From positions 7,564,001-7,628,000 of the forward strand of contig NC_071328.1 of the NCBI RefSeq assembly GCF_010183535.1: a stretch of 64,000 nucleotides of DNA. Direction: 5' to 3'. Every line of letters begins with the position of its first letter. Positions within the stretch are counted from its first letter, which is position 1. A program made the translations under genes and the position numbers. Source of the stretch: Caenorhabditis remanei. Taxonomy: Eukaryota; Nematoda; Chromadorea; Rhabditida; Rhabditidae. This document shows positions 25,191 to 37,042 of the stretch, piece after piece. The notes below the pieces were generated by a model. That model was given only the letters and a program-made list of their open reading frames with translations, was not told the DNA's origin and made no database searches.

Positions 25191-25640
25191 TCTTATCAAT
25201 GTTCTTGGTGTCCTCTTATTGGTGTGATACATTATTTGCCTTCTTCGCAGCTTCTTGGCTAACATTTCCTCTTCTTTTTTCATTCGTTTTCGTTTAGCGT
25301 CGTGGTTTCCGAAGACAATACTATGACAATTAGATCTATTATTAGATCATTAATTCTATGACTTCTTATAAACTAATAGAGCTAAACAAACTTCAAATCA
25401 TTTCAATCTTCCTTAGTTCCAAACCTTGTTAAACCTATTCTATTTATCTGTTCCTGCCCTTCAATCACTAAATTCAAACCAATGTTATATTTCACTTCGT
25501 TTCGAGTATTGTTAAATTTGTTTTCTTATTCTTTTCAAATCGATCGCAACATTATTCTCCCTCATTTCTCATATCATGTCATTCTAATCTATTACTATCT
25601 TGATTTTCAGATTTCCAACTCATTCTTAATTTCTTCAATC

Positions 25641-27705
25641 ATGCCATGTGAACATTGCCCCCATTGTAAAGAGCAAGAAGCAATTGCAGCTGTTTTAGCT
25701 GAACGAATGTCACAGAACAGCTTCGAAGGTTAGTTTTAGAGGGAACTTGATCTAGGAAAAAGGAAAAAGGGTATAATCTATAAGAAACATAAGACACATA
25801 TATTCTGCTCGTCAGATTTCTCAAATAGTTTATATAGATTTTTGACGTTCCATAGTAGTTGATAGTTTTTTGCTCCTCCCAGTTTTTTTTCGTTGGAACA
25901 TTTCTCAATCAAACAAAGAAAAAGTGTCATGTTTGTCTAGATGAAGATTGAACCAATTACAGTACCCATAACATTTTTTTTCAATTTGAAATCAGGCATG
26001 AGTAAAAGAATTCGAAAGTATACTCATCGATAATGATGACAGAAAGTTTGTTTTGGGCTACAGTAACCTTACACACAATGCGAAGTAACTTTTCGTTTAT
26101 ATGTATACGGTATCAGGGCTTTCAAAATTTCTCTGATTTTTCAGATTTTCCGAACGTCGTTCAAGAACCTCAGCCAATGGAAGAAGTTCCCCCACTGAAT
26201 CCATGTCAACAGCCAGTTGCATTGGACATTTGTAACAACTGGAAAGAGCAAAAACTGCACTTTATTGAAGGGAATGCCAGCTCAGGAAAGACTTATCTGC
26301 TGAGTGCCATGTGGGCTCTACTCAAAAGTTAGTTTTTTTTTTGGAATATTTTCAGTTCATAGAGTTACACGAGAATCATATTACACTTGATATTGAAAAA
26401 ATCCATCAGTTAGATCACCCGAAGTTTTGAGAACTTGACTTTGAGAAATTTGCAAAACATGAAATGGAACTTACGGTGAAACTAGAACCAGATAGACATA
26501 TTTTACCATAACTAATATAATTTTCAGACATGGAATTGAAAGTGCAAGTCATCTCTTCCTGCCCATTCCCACGACAATCGAAACCAATTCTGAAGTTTTT
26601 GGCACTTCCGGACGAATATATTGAAGAAATCGATATTATCTTGATCGACAATGCCAATCAAATAACGGAACAATTGATGAAAAGTCTCTCCGAAAAATTG
26701 AAGAGAATCATGTCAACTGACGCCCCATTCGGTGGAAAAAGTGTTGTTCTTGTCGCAGATTTTGGGCAATTGTTACCATTTGGTGGAGACTTCAAGAACA
26801 AGAGCAAGTGCACATTGAAGCATTTGACTGAAAACATTGTGGCTCCATTCAAGAAGCACTCACTGATTATTCAACATCCAGATGAGTGGAGTCTGTTTCT
26901 CGATAATGCTCGGAAGTCACCGAAAGTTGCAATTCCAACTACAAATATTGTGTGAGTATTTGTATTTTCAACAATTGTCTTGTTAAACTTATAAGAATTC
27001 TTCTCCAAATTGAAATTGTAATTTCATAATTTCAGGAAGTCAATCGAGGAGTTGATTGAGTTTGCCTATGGCACACTCTACACTGAGCCTCCACATTTGC
27101 ATTCGATGATTCTCACTCCGAAAAAGAATGATGTCGACTTGATAAACAAGAAAGTTCTTGAGAAAATCAAAGGTAAAGAACTCGTTTTGGAGGCGCTCTT
27201 CAATGGAAAGAAGATTCGATCGGACCTGGACCTTCATGAACTCAGATTGAAAGTGAGTGCAGGAATTAATGAAATTTAATGAATAATTTTGTTTCAGAAA
27301 GGATCGATTCTCATTCTGGAGGAACCATTCGAAGGATTAGCTAAAGGGACGAGACTTTTCTTCGAAGATTACGATAGAACTCATCTGAATTGTCGAGTCA
27401 TCGAAAACAACAAGTTGGTCGATATCGAGAGAGTTCATCGTTTCCTTGCTCCGAAATCTCCGAGGAAATCATTCAAGGAAGAGCAGCAGAGTGTCAAGCA
27501 ATTCCCCGTTGCTCTGGGGTTTGCTTCGACAGTTCATGGATGTCAGGGGAGAAGATACGTAAATTTGGGACTGTTCAAGATGAACCAATGCTTCGAGCAT
27601 GGTATGCTTTATACTGCGTTGTCTCGAGTTGGAAGATTTGAAGGATTAAGAATAGTGGCTGATGACAACATCATTGAAAACAAGTTGGAGCCCAGTTTGG
27701 TTTGA
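25641..27705 (+). CDS. PIF1/Helitron-type helicase-like protein, copy 1, degenerate Walker B
   Basis: Five exons (25641-25728, 26145-26327, 26528-26951, 27036-27252, 27298-27705) give 439 residues. The N-terminus has a C-x2-C-x2-C cluster (MPCEHCPHCKEQ). Superfamily 1B helicase motifs follow in PIF1 order: Walker A GNASSGKT at 72-79; the motif II position reads IDNANQ with Asp131-Asn132 instead of Asp-Glu; motif III ADFGQLLPF near 167-175; a motif IV-like ILTPKKNDVDLINKK; then KGTRLFF; motif V ASTVHGCQG near 380-388; and motif VI FEHGMLYTALSR ending at Arg414. PIF1 and Helitron helicases unwind DNA using ATP; loss of the catalytic Glu suggests this one binds nucleotide but hydrolyses poorly. 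Introns match those of copy 2 in position and phase. An acceptor-like TTTTCAG lies about 30 bp before the start. I do not recognise a named gene. Confidence 0.8.
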
Positions 27706-29021
27706 ACGACTTTTATAAAAACAGTTGAAACTTTATCAGACGATACTTTACAAAAAAAAACATACTTTTGAGTCTTGTAGATACATCACGAATCCTTCCC
27801 AACTTCCCCTTTCTCTGAAGTTTTATGCACAATTTTCTTGTTATCAAATCTTCCGGTATTTCTCAACCATCTCTTAAAATCTACACCCACATGATTCCCA
27901 TTCCACAGTATTGCCGAATCTCCAAAGATTTTTAAAACTCATGACCTCTTTCTGTTCTTATTATTTTTATCCCAATGATCACTTCATTACTTTCTGCTCA
28001 CCTGTTATTCCAGTTTCTACAGTTTGCAATTTTTTCAGAGCTTTATCTTTTTCCTTTTTTTCTCAACAATAAAATATTTGCAATTATCATAACACTGTGT
28101 TCATGGTTTTTCAACTGATTTTCAGAAATGTAACCAACATTTTTTCATATATATATGTATAACAGCAGAAATGCGGTGACCATCCATTCTACTTTTTCTC
28201 ACGCATTGTGGCAGAGTTATTCGAAACAACTGTTTTCAAATTTTTGAATCTTCAGAGACAAATTTGTTGACACAATAACGTCATTTGAGTTTTCCGTACG
28301 CGATGAGTTATTCCTTTCTTCTTTTCTTTTTCCGGTCATCTTCTATTTTTCGAATGTCTTTTTCGTTCTCTCATCGTCGCTCTATTTCTTCTTCTTCTCC
28401 GTACAATATGCACCCAACACTTGTTGTTCAGCTTTTCGGAATTGTCTAAATTTCAATGAGAATTTTTCAGAATGATTAGCTGATAATATACAGTTATTAC
28501 TTTTTCTTTAATTGCCTTCAACTTGAAATCATTTTTGAGTACATACAGTATCCTAGCTTCGAGTTTTTGGGGCAAACCTATGCCATGTGTAAGGAAGTGG
28601 GCGGAGCTACATACAACATTCACGAGGCCACATATCATCAAGACTCCGCCCACTCTTACCCGCAACTCATCTCCGTTCCACTACCATCAGTTGTATCCCT
28701 AACTGCCGACAGGGTCTTTTTTCCTCTTGTAAAAGTGAGTGATGTGATCGGAGCTCAAAGAAGAAGCCATCCAATGGCGGAGTACGTTGCTCAGACTAAC
28801 TTTCACGTTATTCTCTGGGTCTTCTCAAACATTTTTCTTTCTGTACTTTTTTAACTCCTTTCATCGTATTCTTGAAGTCTTTCGAACCATTATAGCGCAA
28901 ATTTGTGGCATTACCGTATTTAATCAACAATTATTCAAATATACAAAGTTTATTCTCTAATTTATTTAATTTTCAGATTCCAAATCGTTCTCATCACCGT
29001 CTTCCTCTTCACTTTTCAACC
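27706..29021. other. Spacer between the two helicase-like genes
   Basis: No gene seen. It contains an AATAAA at 28068-28073 that could end copy 1 and the paired GC boxes at 28597-28606 and 28644-28653 that probably belong to the promoter of copy 2. Confidence 0.55.
28597..28653. promoter_or_regulatory. Inverted pair of GTGGGCGGAG boxes upstream of helicase-like gene 2
   Basis: GTGGGCGGAG at 28597-28606 is followed by its exact reverse complement CTCCGCCCAC at 28644-28653. The arms are 37 bp apart. The forward box matches the one upstream of copy 1. It could be a paired binding site or a weak hairpin. Confidence 0.4.
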
Positions 29022-31178
29022 ATGTCATCGTGTCCATCATGTGTTCATTGTCAAGGAGATAAGAGAGTTGCTGCTGCAGCTGCAGCATTGGCGGAGCAGA
29101 ACGGTTAGTTTCTGAAAATATTATAGTTTTTTCTTAAAATCAGTGTTGGATGGCGACTGGTTACAGTACCCTCCATTCTAGTGTAGTAATGTTTCAAAAA
29201 AGGCGTGGATATTAAACATTGTAGAGTGATCGCCATTTTCCAAAAATGTTAAGAATTACATTTTAGCGGAAAAAAACTTTTGTATATTGATTTGGTGTAA
29301 CTTTCTAATTAGAAGTTCCACACAAAAACGTTGTCAACTACAAAAGAGTAGCTTTCGGAGTAAATATTTCCAAAACTTCACATTTTTGTACTATTCTTGC
29401 TATTACCGTATTTCAAGTAAAAATGATATAAATGTTCAGCTGCTAACCATTACAAAATTCGAGTTGCCACATCTTCTGATATTTTATCAAAGTTGTTTCC
29501 AGATGTTCCGGTTGTGGATCCAGCTCATCATCTAAATGGAGTTCCGCTTCTCCGCGATGATCAGAAGAAAATTGCAATGGAGATCTGTCACATATGGAAA
29601 GATCAGAAGTTGAGCTGCATTGAAGGAATCGCAGGAACTGGAAAGACTTATCTTCTCAATGCCATGTGGACCCTTTTCAAAAGTAAGCTTCTTGTTTATA
29701 ATTTCTGAATAGAATACCTTTTAAAAATGAATAGAGAGTAAGATAGAATGTTATCTGCAGAAGTTTTGTACTGGAGTTTTCAAAACCCTTAACAAAGAAA
29801 ATTTTCTATGGAGCCTACATAGTTTTTATTTCAGACGTGAACCTCCAAACTGAGTTCATCTCCTCTTGCCAACCTCATCCATCAAAACAAATGAAAAAGT
29901 TATTGGGACAACGAGATGAAGCTCTGGAAAATGTAGACGTGTTCATAATTGATAATGGGAATCAGATAACGAAGGAGGAATTGGATTGTCTGAGCAATAA
30001 GCTTCAACGAGCAATGATAAGTGATGAAATTTTCGGAGGAAAGACCATAATCATGGCGGCTGATTTTGGTCTGATTCTTCCAGTGTCAGCGGATTTCAAG
30101 AAAAAATTGAATAGTTCTCTGAAGAACTTCGTTGGAATTGGTCAATTCAAGAAGTACATTCTCGAAACTCCAGACAATGTCTGGGGAAACTTCTTGAACT
30201 CCGTCCGCAAGGATCTAGAAGTCCATATTCCTCCAGGAAATATTGTGTAAGTGCTGAATAAGTGTGAGGTATCTCGCTTCTTTCAAGTCAAAAATACCTT
30301 AGTATCTTCGTGAAAACCAAACCTCTTTCTTCCAGGAAATCGGTCGATGAGCTCATCGAATTCACCTTCGGACCTCTGAATGCCGTCCCCCCAAATCCAA
30401 AATCGATTATTCTGGTTGCTAAGAATTTGGATAGGGACTTGATCAATAAGAAGGTCCTCGACAAAATGAAGAAACGAGTGATTATCATCGAGGCACAGCA
30501 CACTTCAAACATTATTCGCTCGGATCTGGAACTTCATCAGCTGAGATTGAAGGTTAGTTTTGGGTAGGAAACATCTACTTCCACCGAATATATCCACAAT
30601 AATGTGAGAATATTATTTCAAAAATTACTTGAAATTACTTTCCCCTCTTACAAATTTCGAAAACTAAAATTACGGCCCCTCATTTTTGCAAACAACTTCA
30701 ATAGATCAACAAAATAAGAATACATATATAAATGGTTTTCAATGGTTTTGTTTTTCAGAAAGGATGTATTCTCGTTTTGGAGGAACCAGCGGAAGGTTTC
30801 CCAAAAGGAACACGTCTCATCCTCGAGGATGTGACTCGGTCACATCTGAACTGCAGGACTATCGAAACCAATCAGTGTGTGGATCTCGAGAGAGTCAAAC
30901 GGTTCCTGTCTCCAAGTACGAAGTCACCGAGCAAAATGAAGAACAAGCCTCAAGGGATACAGTCTGTCATGCAATTCCCGGTGTCACTGGGGTTTTCCTC
31001 GACTATTCATAGTTGTCAAACAATACAATTCGATCACCTCGGATTGTTCAAGATCGATAAGCCCTTTGAGCATGGGATGGTGTATTCGGCACTCTCGCGT
31101 GCCACTGGACGAGATGCATGGAAAATTGTTGCTGAAGGATCAGTGATAACAAATAAGGTGGAGAATTCGTTGCTTTGA
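29022..31178 (+). CDS. PIF1/Helitron-type helicase-like protein, copy 2, degenerate Walker B
   Basis: Five exons (29022-29103, 29503-29682, 29835-30246, 30336-30552, 30759-31178) give 436 residues. The architecture repeats copy 1: an N-terminal C-x2-C-x2-C cluster (MSSCPSCVHCQGD), Walker A GIAGTGKT at 69-76, motif II reading IDNGNQ with Asp127-Asn128, motif III ADFGLILPV in which the usual Gln is Leu, a motif IV-like ILVAKNLDRDLINKK, motif V SSTIHSCQT in which the Gly after Gln is lost, and motif VI FEHGMVYSALSRA. It is therefore further from a working helicase than copy 1. All four introns fall at the same places and phases as in copy 1, so the pair arose by tandem duplication of an intron-bearing gene. 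The start follows an acceptor-like TTTTCAG by about 44 bp, suggesting trans-splicing. No named gene recognised. Confidence 0.8.
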
Positions 31179-32187
31179 TTATTATTTTATCTCATCATCC
31201 GATTATTCATCATTATTCCATCCTCATCCATCCACACTACCCACACATCTGAATCTTCCATTATCGATCTGTCCTCCAAAAAACATTTTCAAATCTCTAT
31301 GTTCACAAAGTGCCTTCTTTTTTCTTTTCGTTTTGTGAATCCTGTTCACTCTTTCAGGTGGCAACCCGTTTACGGTCCATGTCCACTCTGATTTGAAACA
31401 ATTCCATTCCCAGACCTTCCATCCACTATCCCTACTGATTGTTGTCTTCTTTCTGATTCCACACTTTCCTACACCAGAAAACTTGGATTTCAAAGTCCTC
31501 TAGTTCCAATCCGACCGCTTTCTAATACCGTAAAACCTGTATTAGAAGAGCATGCTCCTTTATTGCTCAGACACCCCAAAATTAACTTATGAATATTCGC
31601 TTCCAGTAGAAATTCTTGGTATGCTTTCCATGAAAACTGGTCTTTTCTCTCTCTGATTATGATAACAACGGAAAAAATTACCGAAAAAAATGAAGAACGG
31701 CGAGTTTTGAGCATCGTGGGATGTCCTTCTATTAAAGGGACCATTTTAATAAAGATGTCTTTCTAATACAGTTTTTACGGATAAATCTTCAAAAAGTTGA
31801 GTTCCCAATTTCATGTTCTGTTCTCTATTTTCAATTCCATGATTCCATTTGTCTTCTAATTGTTTTCTATCAAATTATGCAGTCCCTCTTTTTGTTATAG
31901 GTTCCCCTTCGACTTCTAATTTTATTATAAAGTTTTTATCATCATGTTTCAGCTCGTACAATTGATAAATGTTAAATGAAAACCACCACTCTTCACCCCC
32001 TGAAAAAAGAAACTCTGATCACCCGAATTCTCATTCTAAACAAGTCGTTCTCTTTCTCTCCGACACCTTTGCTCTATCAACACTTTGTTTATATTATCCA
32101 TTATATCGAGTTTCAGCATTTTCCCTCCATTTTCACTTCGTTTTGAATCAAAAACGTACTCTTTTTCATTTATATTGAACTCACAAA
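31179..32187. other. Intergenic region upstream of unc-122
   Basis: No gene seen. It should hold the 3' UTR of helicase-like copy 2 and the unc-122 promoter. Confidence 0.55.
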
Positions 32188-34296
32188 ATGGTTTCTTCGG
32201 ATGAAGAGACTAGTCGGAGACGAAGTAGAAGGTAGGCCATGATTTTTGAGTCTGGTTTCCGCGTTATTTTGATTTTCAGGTTGGTGATTGCTGGGGAAAT
32301 CGGAAATGTTATATTGATCGGGGTATTGTACCTACATGCATTATTATGGCTGAATGTGAGTTTTGAACTCTAAAACTTTTCTGATTTGGAATCACATTGT
32401 TTGGTAGAACGAGTTGCTACTTTCCAGACTCTCAACTGTGAAACTTCGGAATTCAAATCTTCCCCAGTTCGAATCAAACGAGATACGAAACAATTGCCAG
32501 TGGACCTGGAAGATTACACAATTATTATTGGTCAAGATACTATTATTCCTGTGAGTTTCTCCTTCTCTGACATCCCAAATTGACCAAATATTCAGAAAAA
32601 TGTTCTCGATCGCTCTTGCTCTCAAGTTCATCAATATTGTTCTGAGAAAAGCCAGAGGCTCACTGGATTCCCGGGAGCCAGAGGTTCCCCAGGTGACCAG
32701 GGTCCAGTTGGACCACCCGGGCGTCGTGGTCCAATGGGTATAGTTGGTCCGATAGGTTTAGTCGGAGAACATGGAAGTGTTGGTGAAGCTGGAAGGGATG
32801 GCAAATGTAATTGTCCGTTCCCTGATATGTATGTCCAAAGAGTTCCAATCCCAGGACCACCGGTTATCAAGGTATGCTCAGAGAAGGGGGCGTGGCTAAT
32901 TCCATCTCATTTTCAGATCGAAGAAAAGATGGTTCCTGTTCCAGTAGTTGTTGTGAAGGAAATCGAGGTCACTAAACTTGTTCCATTCGAACCCACACCA
33001 CCTGGATTCGGACCACCAGAAGGATGGGCACCTGGAATGCCGAAACCAGGAAGAACTAGGAAATTGCCAAGATATTCTACAGTAAGACCACCCCCAACAC
33101 CAAAAAAGAAGACAACTCAACCACCGATTCATGTTGTGCCAACAGGTATGAGATTCCTATGAAGTGGATAAGGCTCATTCACTAATTAATTTCAGAAAAG
33201 AACCTCACGATGGATGAATGGAATGCTGAGATGAACATCAGTACGCCAAGACCTTATATGGGTCCACCTACTTTGGGGTACAATCGGAAAGGTTTGTATG
33301 TTTATTCTGACTTCTTTCGCACATCATATTCATTTTAAGAATGCATTCTTGCTGCTGTGGGAATCCCGGTTCTTCACGCTGAATCCCAATACGGTCGTGT
33401 CGGTTCCTGGATGCGTGATGCTCTGCCGAATTCAATGAAAACTGCAAAAAGACGTTGGGTAACTGATGGATTCGCGAGCCCCGTGCTTTATGAATACGAA
33501 GATGAGAGACAACTTTTGGACAAAGTTCAAAAAATCAAGTACTATGTGGATTACCTGGCATCTGGAACTGGAAATGTTGTCTACAATGGGAGTTATTATT
33601 ATCATAAGCATGGTACAACAAGTCTAGTTCGATATGAGTTGGAGACTGGAGTACAGGTGGAGGCCGAGTTGGATCCAGATATGTCACACGTGGATTGTGG
33701 CAGACTGCCAGATCATACTTTCGAAGAATGCAATGCAACTGATAGACATGTTTGGTTGTATGACAGGTGATTCGAGTAGAAAATATCAGAGAAAAATAAA
33801 AAGTTCTAGACCACACAACTACGTGGATTTCGCTGTGGACGAGAACGGTTTGTGGGTGATCTACGCCGGCGCAGACTCTGAAACCATGAAAATGGCAAAG
33901 TTGGAACCAGATTTATATGTGGTCAGTCGATGGGATGTGGAAGTGAATACAACTGATATTGCTGATTCATTTATAATGTGTGGAGTATGGTATGGCCTGA
34001 AAAGTGCTTATAATCTACAGACACAGATCACACACGCTTTCGATTTGTACAGGTTAGTTGTGATGGAGAGATTTGAATGAGGAAGGAGCATGTTGCAGTT
34101 TTATTTTGAAATTTCATTCACACTTTTCAGAAACGATACAATCCCTGGACAAGTTGAATGGTACAATCCGTATCAAGGGCTTACAATGCTTCACTACAAT
34201 CCATTGGATGCCAGACTCTACTTCTTCGATAACAGTAGTCTTTTGTCGGTTAATGTCAGAATTGAGGAAGACTTGCCAGAGTATATTGATGAATAA
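32188..34296 (+). CDS. unc-122: Collagen/olfactomedin membrane protein UNC-122
   Basis: Nine exons (32188-32231, 32280-32355, 32428-32550, 32596-32871, 32917-33145, 33196-33291, 33340-33766, 33810-34052, 34131-34296) give 559 residues. A short basic cytoplasmic N-terminus precedes one membrane segment at about 17-40, so the protein is type II. A basic RIKR sequence follows in the stalk. Residues 105-149 form 15 Gly-X-Y collagen triplets, interrupted nowhere. A Pro-rich linker leads to an olfactomedin domain from about 283 to the end. This layout is that of colmedin and of vertebrate gliomedin, which act at synapses and nodes; C. elegans unc-122 is expressed in muscle and coelomocytes and affects neuromuscular function. 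In C. elegans it is, from memory, next to unc-54; here two helicase-like genes separate them. It converges on the SET/MYND gene with 95 bp between stop codons. Confidence 0.93.
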
Positions 34297-34315
34297 ATTT
34301 TGTTTCATTCATTTG

Positions 34316-34321
34316 AATAAA
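34316..34321 (+). promoter_or_regulatory. Candidate unc-122 poly(A) signal AATAAA
   Basis: AATAAA lies 20 bp past the stop codon. Another overlaps the stop itself. The 3' UTR must be short because the convergent neighbour ends at 34392. Confidence 0.45.
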
Positions 34322-34391
34322 TTGAATTCTTAAAAATGTTTCTCATCAAAACAACCATTCATTTTGAAGAAGAGAAAAAGAAATCAATCGT

Positions 34392-36092
34392 TTATTCATC
34401 AAAAATATCGCAACCATTAGCCAAATCGTTCAAATATTTAGTGATCGAATGGTCCTCTCCATGACTCAAAATACTTGACTGAATAGCGAGTTGATGAATT
34501 TCAGAAGATGGAGAAGAAGACAGACGAGAGAGACATTTACAGGCAATGTAGAGACGACGTGTCACTTCTGGAGCGCCGATTCCGAGACGGTCGCTGAAAG
34601 TAATTAGAGATGGGTGGATGAATTAAAAGATTTTACCAAGGTTTTCTACAAATTATTTGAAAAAAAAACTTACATGAAATGTTGGCATCCTCTGACAGCA
34701 ATCTCTGCCAAATCGTCTGCAATCTTCTTCAAATCGCTTGCACAATATGCGATTTGTTCATCCAATTGAAGAATCGCCACGTTGCAGTCTGCCAGAATTC
34801 GAATGTATTCTTTCCGAAGATTCTGGAGATAATCGTATTGAGTAGTACAGTCGAACTCGTTTGATTTGTGAAGATTATCAAGAATATCGATGAGTTTTGA
34901 TGTTGATGAGGCACTCTGAATTATAATTTTATCAAATTTGAGCAAAATCATTCAATTGGACGTACCTCCATAATAGGAATGACAGCTGGTTTCTTGCAAA
35001 CTCCACAGGAATCGGATCCTTTAACATATCCAGAACAATTGACAGTCTGACAACGGGAAGCTAAACCAATGAAATCGAGATCATCATTTCTACACATTTC
35101 ACAACGACACGTGATGAAATGGACACTTCTGATAGACTTTTGTCGTTCGAAAGTTGGAAGCATTCGGGATACATACGAGATTGTTGTCTGAAATTATATG
35201 AATTTTCTTGGGAGCTCATGGAAATATTTTACTCATTTTCATTTCAGCCATTTAGTTTCTAGCTCGAATCTCACAAAACTCACATTCTTGCAATAATCCA
35301 TGTCTCGTCCACGAAGTAAAACTTGATTTTTCTCAAATACAACATGTGCCGTGGAAGCACACGAATGATTATGTTTAGCCAATCCGACGAACAATCCACT
35401 GCCGATTGGTTCGACCCGTTTATCATCAATAATTCCGAACGAATTGCACAGAACAGTACAGATAATGGCAATCATTTTATTGGTTTCCACGGATTTTGGG
35501 AAAACGTCTGGAACTTGGAAATGAGATGAGGGATTAACAAGAAGATATTCTCACTATGTCCAACACTTTTGATAATTGTAACCAAGTCGCTGAGGAATTG
35601 GTTGTGAGATGGACTGGACCGGAATTCTTTGTAATCTGAAAACAACTAGTTCAAGAAACCTAAAAGTATTTGGAAACCTCACTTGTCTCCAAATCCTCAA
35701 TAATTGCTCCATTGAAACTTGGAGATCGTTCCGAATTGCGAAGTGTAACCAGAAGAGTTCGAATACACAGACGCATCGTCGTAGTCATCGGTGTCTGATT
35801 GTTTTGAGTCCTCAGAATTTCGCATTCGAACTGAAAATTGAAGATACGTCAAATAGGTAGAGATCTCCAAAAATTGGATAGCAGTATTCAATTCTCTTAC
35901 CTGATGTACACTTCTCCAATCCTTCCTCTGGCATTTGAGCGAACAATATGAGACTTCTGAACAGTCATCACACATCAAAATTTCAGCTTCTCCGTTTACG
36001 TCAAGCTCAGCGAAACACGTGGCACAATAGAAGTCCTGAAACTGTGGGCACAACACGGCGGCTAATGGATTTTCACGGGCGAGAGTGTACAT
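34392..36092 (-). CDS. SMYD-type SET/MYND protein lysine methyltransferase
   Basis: Seven exons on the minus strand (36092-35901, 35830-35683, 35635-35555, 35507-35284, 35187-34966, 34915-34674, 34593-34392) give 436 residues. The start is MYTLARENPLAAVL. A MYND zinc finger follows (CATC, CDDC, YCSLKCQ, then H and C). The split SET domain shows AKHNHSCAST and later TISYV, and a Cys-rich post-SET element (CRCEMC) comes after. The C-terminal part is helical, as in SMYD proteins. SMYD enzymes methylate lysines of histones and other proteins from S-adenosylmethionine. An acceptor-like TTTCAG lies one base before the chosen ATG, so the leader is probably trans-spliced; family members usually have some residues before ENPLA, so a missed upstream exon is possible. 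C. elegans set-10 is a candidate ortholog by location, but I am not sure of that. Confidence 0.85.
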
Positions 36093-37042
36093 TCTGAAAG
36101 AAGGAAGATTACTGTAAAGTTACGGTATGAAAATAGTAGGATAGATAGTAGAAGGAATTTCAAAGTTCATAACATGATTCAAATGGTCTTTGGTCATCCT
36201 CTGTGCTTGATATCAAATCATTCTGTTCTAGGTATTCGAGGCATTCAAGTGTCAGAATGTTCATCTAGATATTTAGAACGGTCAGCTTTTGATAATGAGG
36301 TTCATTCTTATTTCTAAGTTTCAGAAAAAGTACCGGGCGTGCCTTCGGCTGAGTGTACTCCATGTTTAACATTTCTTGCATAAAAATCGACAAAAATTTC
36401 ACTGGAGAGCATTAGAAAACAATTCCAAGTTCCGCATACTGATACTTGCCCTTATTTGTTCCAGTGAACTTTGAAACGGACACTAATACGTGGCAATTTT
36501 ATTAATACTTTCTAGAAGCTTCTCCCTTCTTTCCTGATTCCATATCTATCCAAAAGTTGTTACATCAACAAAAAACTCTTTTTAAAAACCCAGAATTTGA
36601 AAGAATCGAATAGAGCGCGTTTGCAAAGACAATGAGGGCAGAGGGTGAGTTGAATCATGACAACAGGCAAAGGGGTAGAAGGAAAAAAGAGGAATGACAC
36701 AATGAGAAGAGTTGGATGGTTTGTTATGTTGGTTACTAACGAGACGTTATAAACGACGCTGCGTATGATTTCTCAGCGAACGGTTTCGGGAAGGGGCCTT
36801 CTGGATCGATAATTTCATTTTCTTCCGAGTGTCTCGTCCCAAAAACAACGTTCTTCGAATTATGAGCAATTAATGGTCATTACTACAGAGACACTGTACG
36901 GCATACTGTAGGATTACTGTAGAATCCTTGATACCGCGAAAGTGTCCATTCATTCGAAATGAGAAATTGGTCATCCAGAATAGAAAACAAAACTTTATTA
37001 AAAAGAACCAAAAACAGGGAGAAATTCTGATGAAAAATGAAT
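36093..37042. other. Intergenic region between the SET/MYND and polytopic membrane genes
   Basis: About 950 bp between two minus-strand genes with no gene seen. It should contain the SET/MYND promoter. Confidence 0.55.

Larger units (their letters stand above)
20611..25640. other. 5-kb intergenic region: unc-54 promoter side and upstream of the helicase-like pair
   Basis: No gene seen in about 5 kb between the divergent unc-54 and the first helicase-like gene. It contains a TATA-like box with a GC-rich 20-mer near 21073-21101, a CT dinucleotide run near 22024-22042, pyrimidine-rich TTC stretches near 21957-22020 and 24440-24560, and a GTGGGCGGAG box at 25181-25190. Open frames here are short and lack splice or family support. 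Confidence 0.6.
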
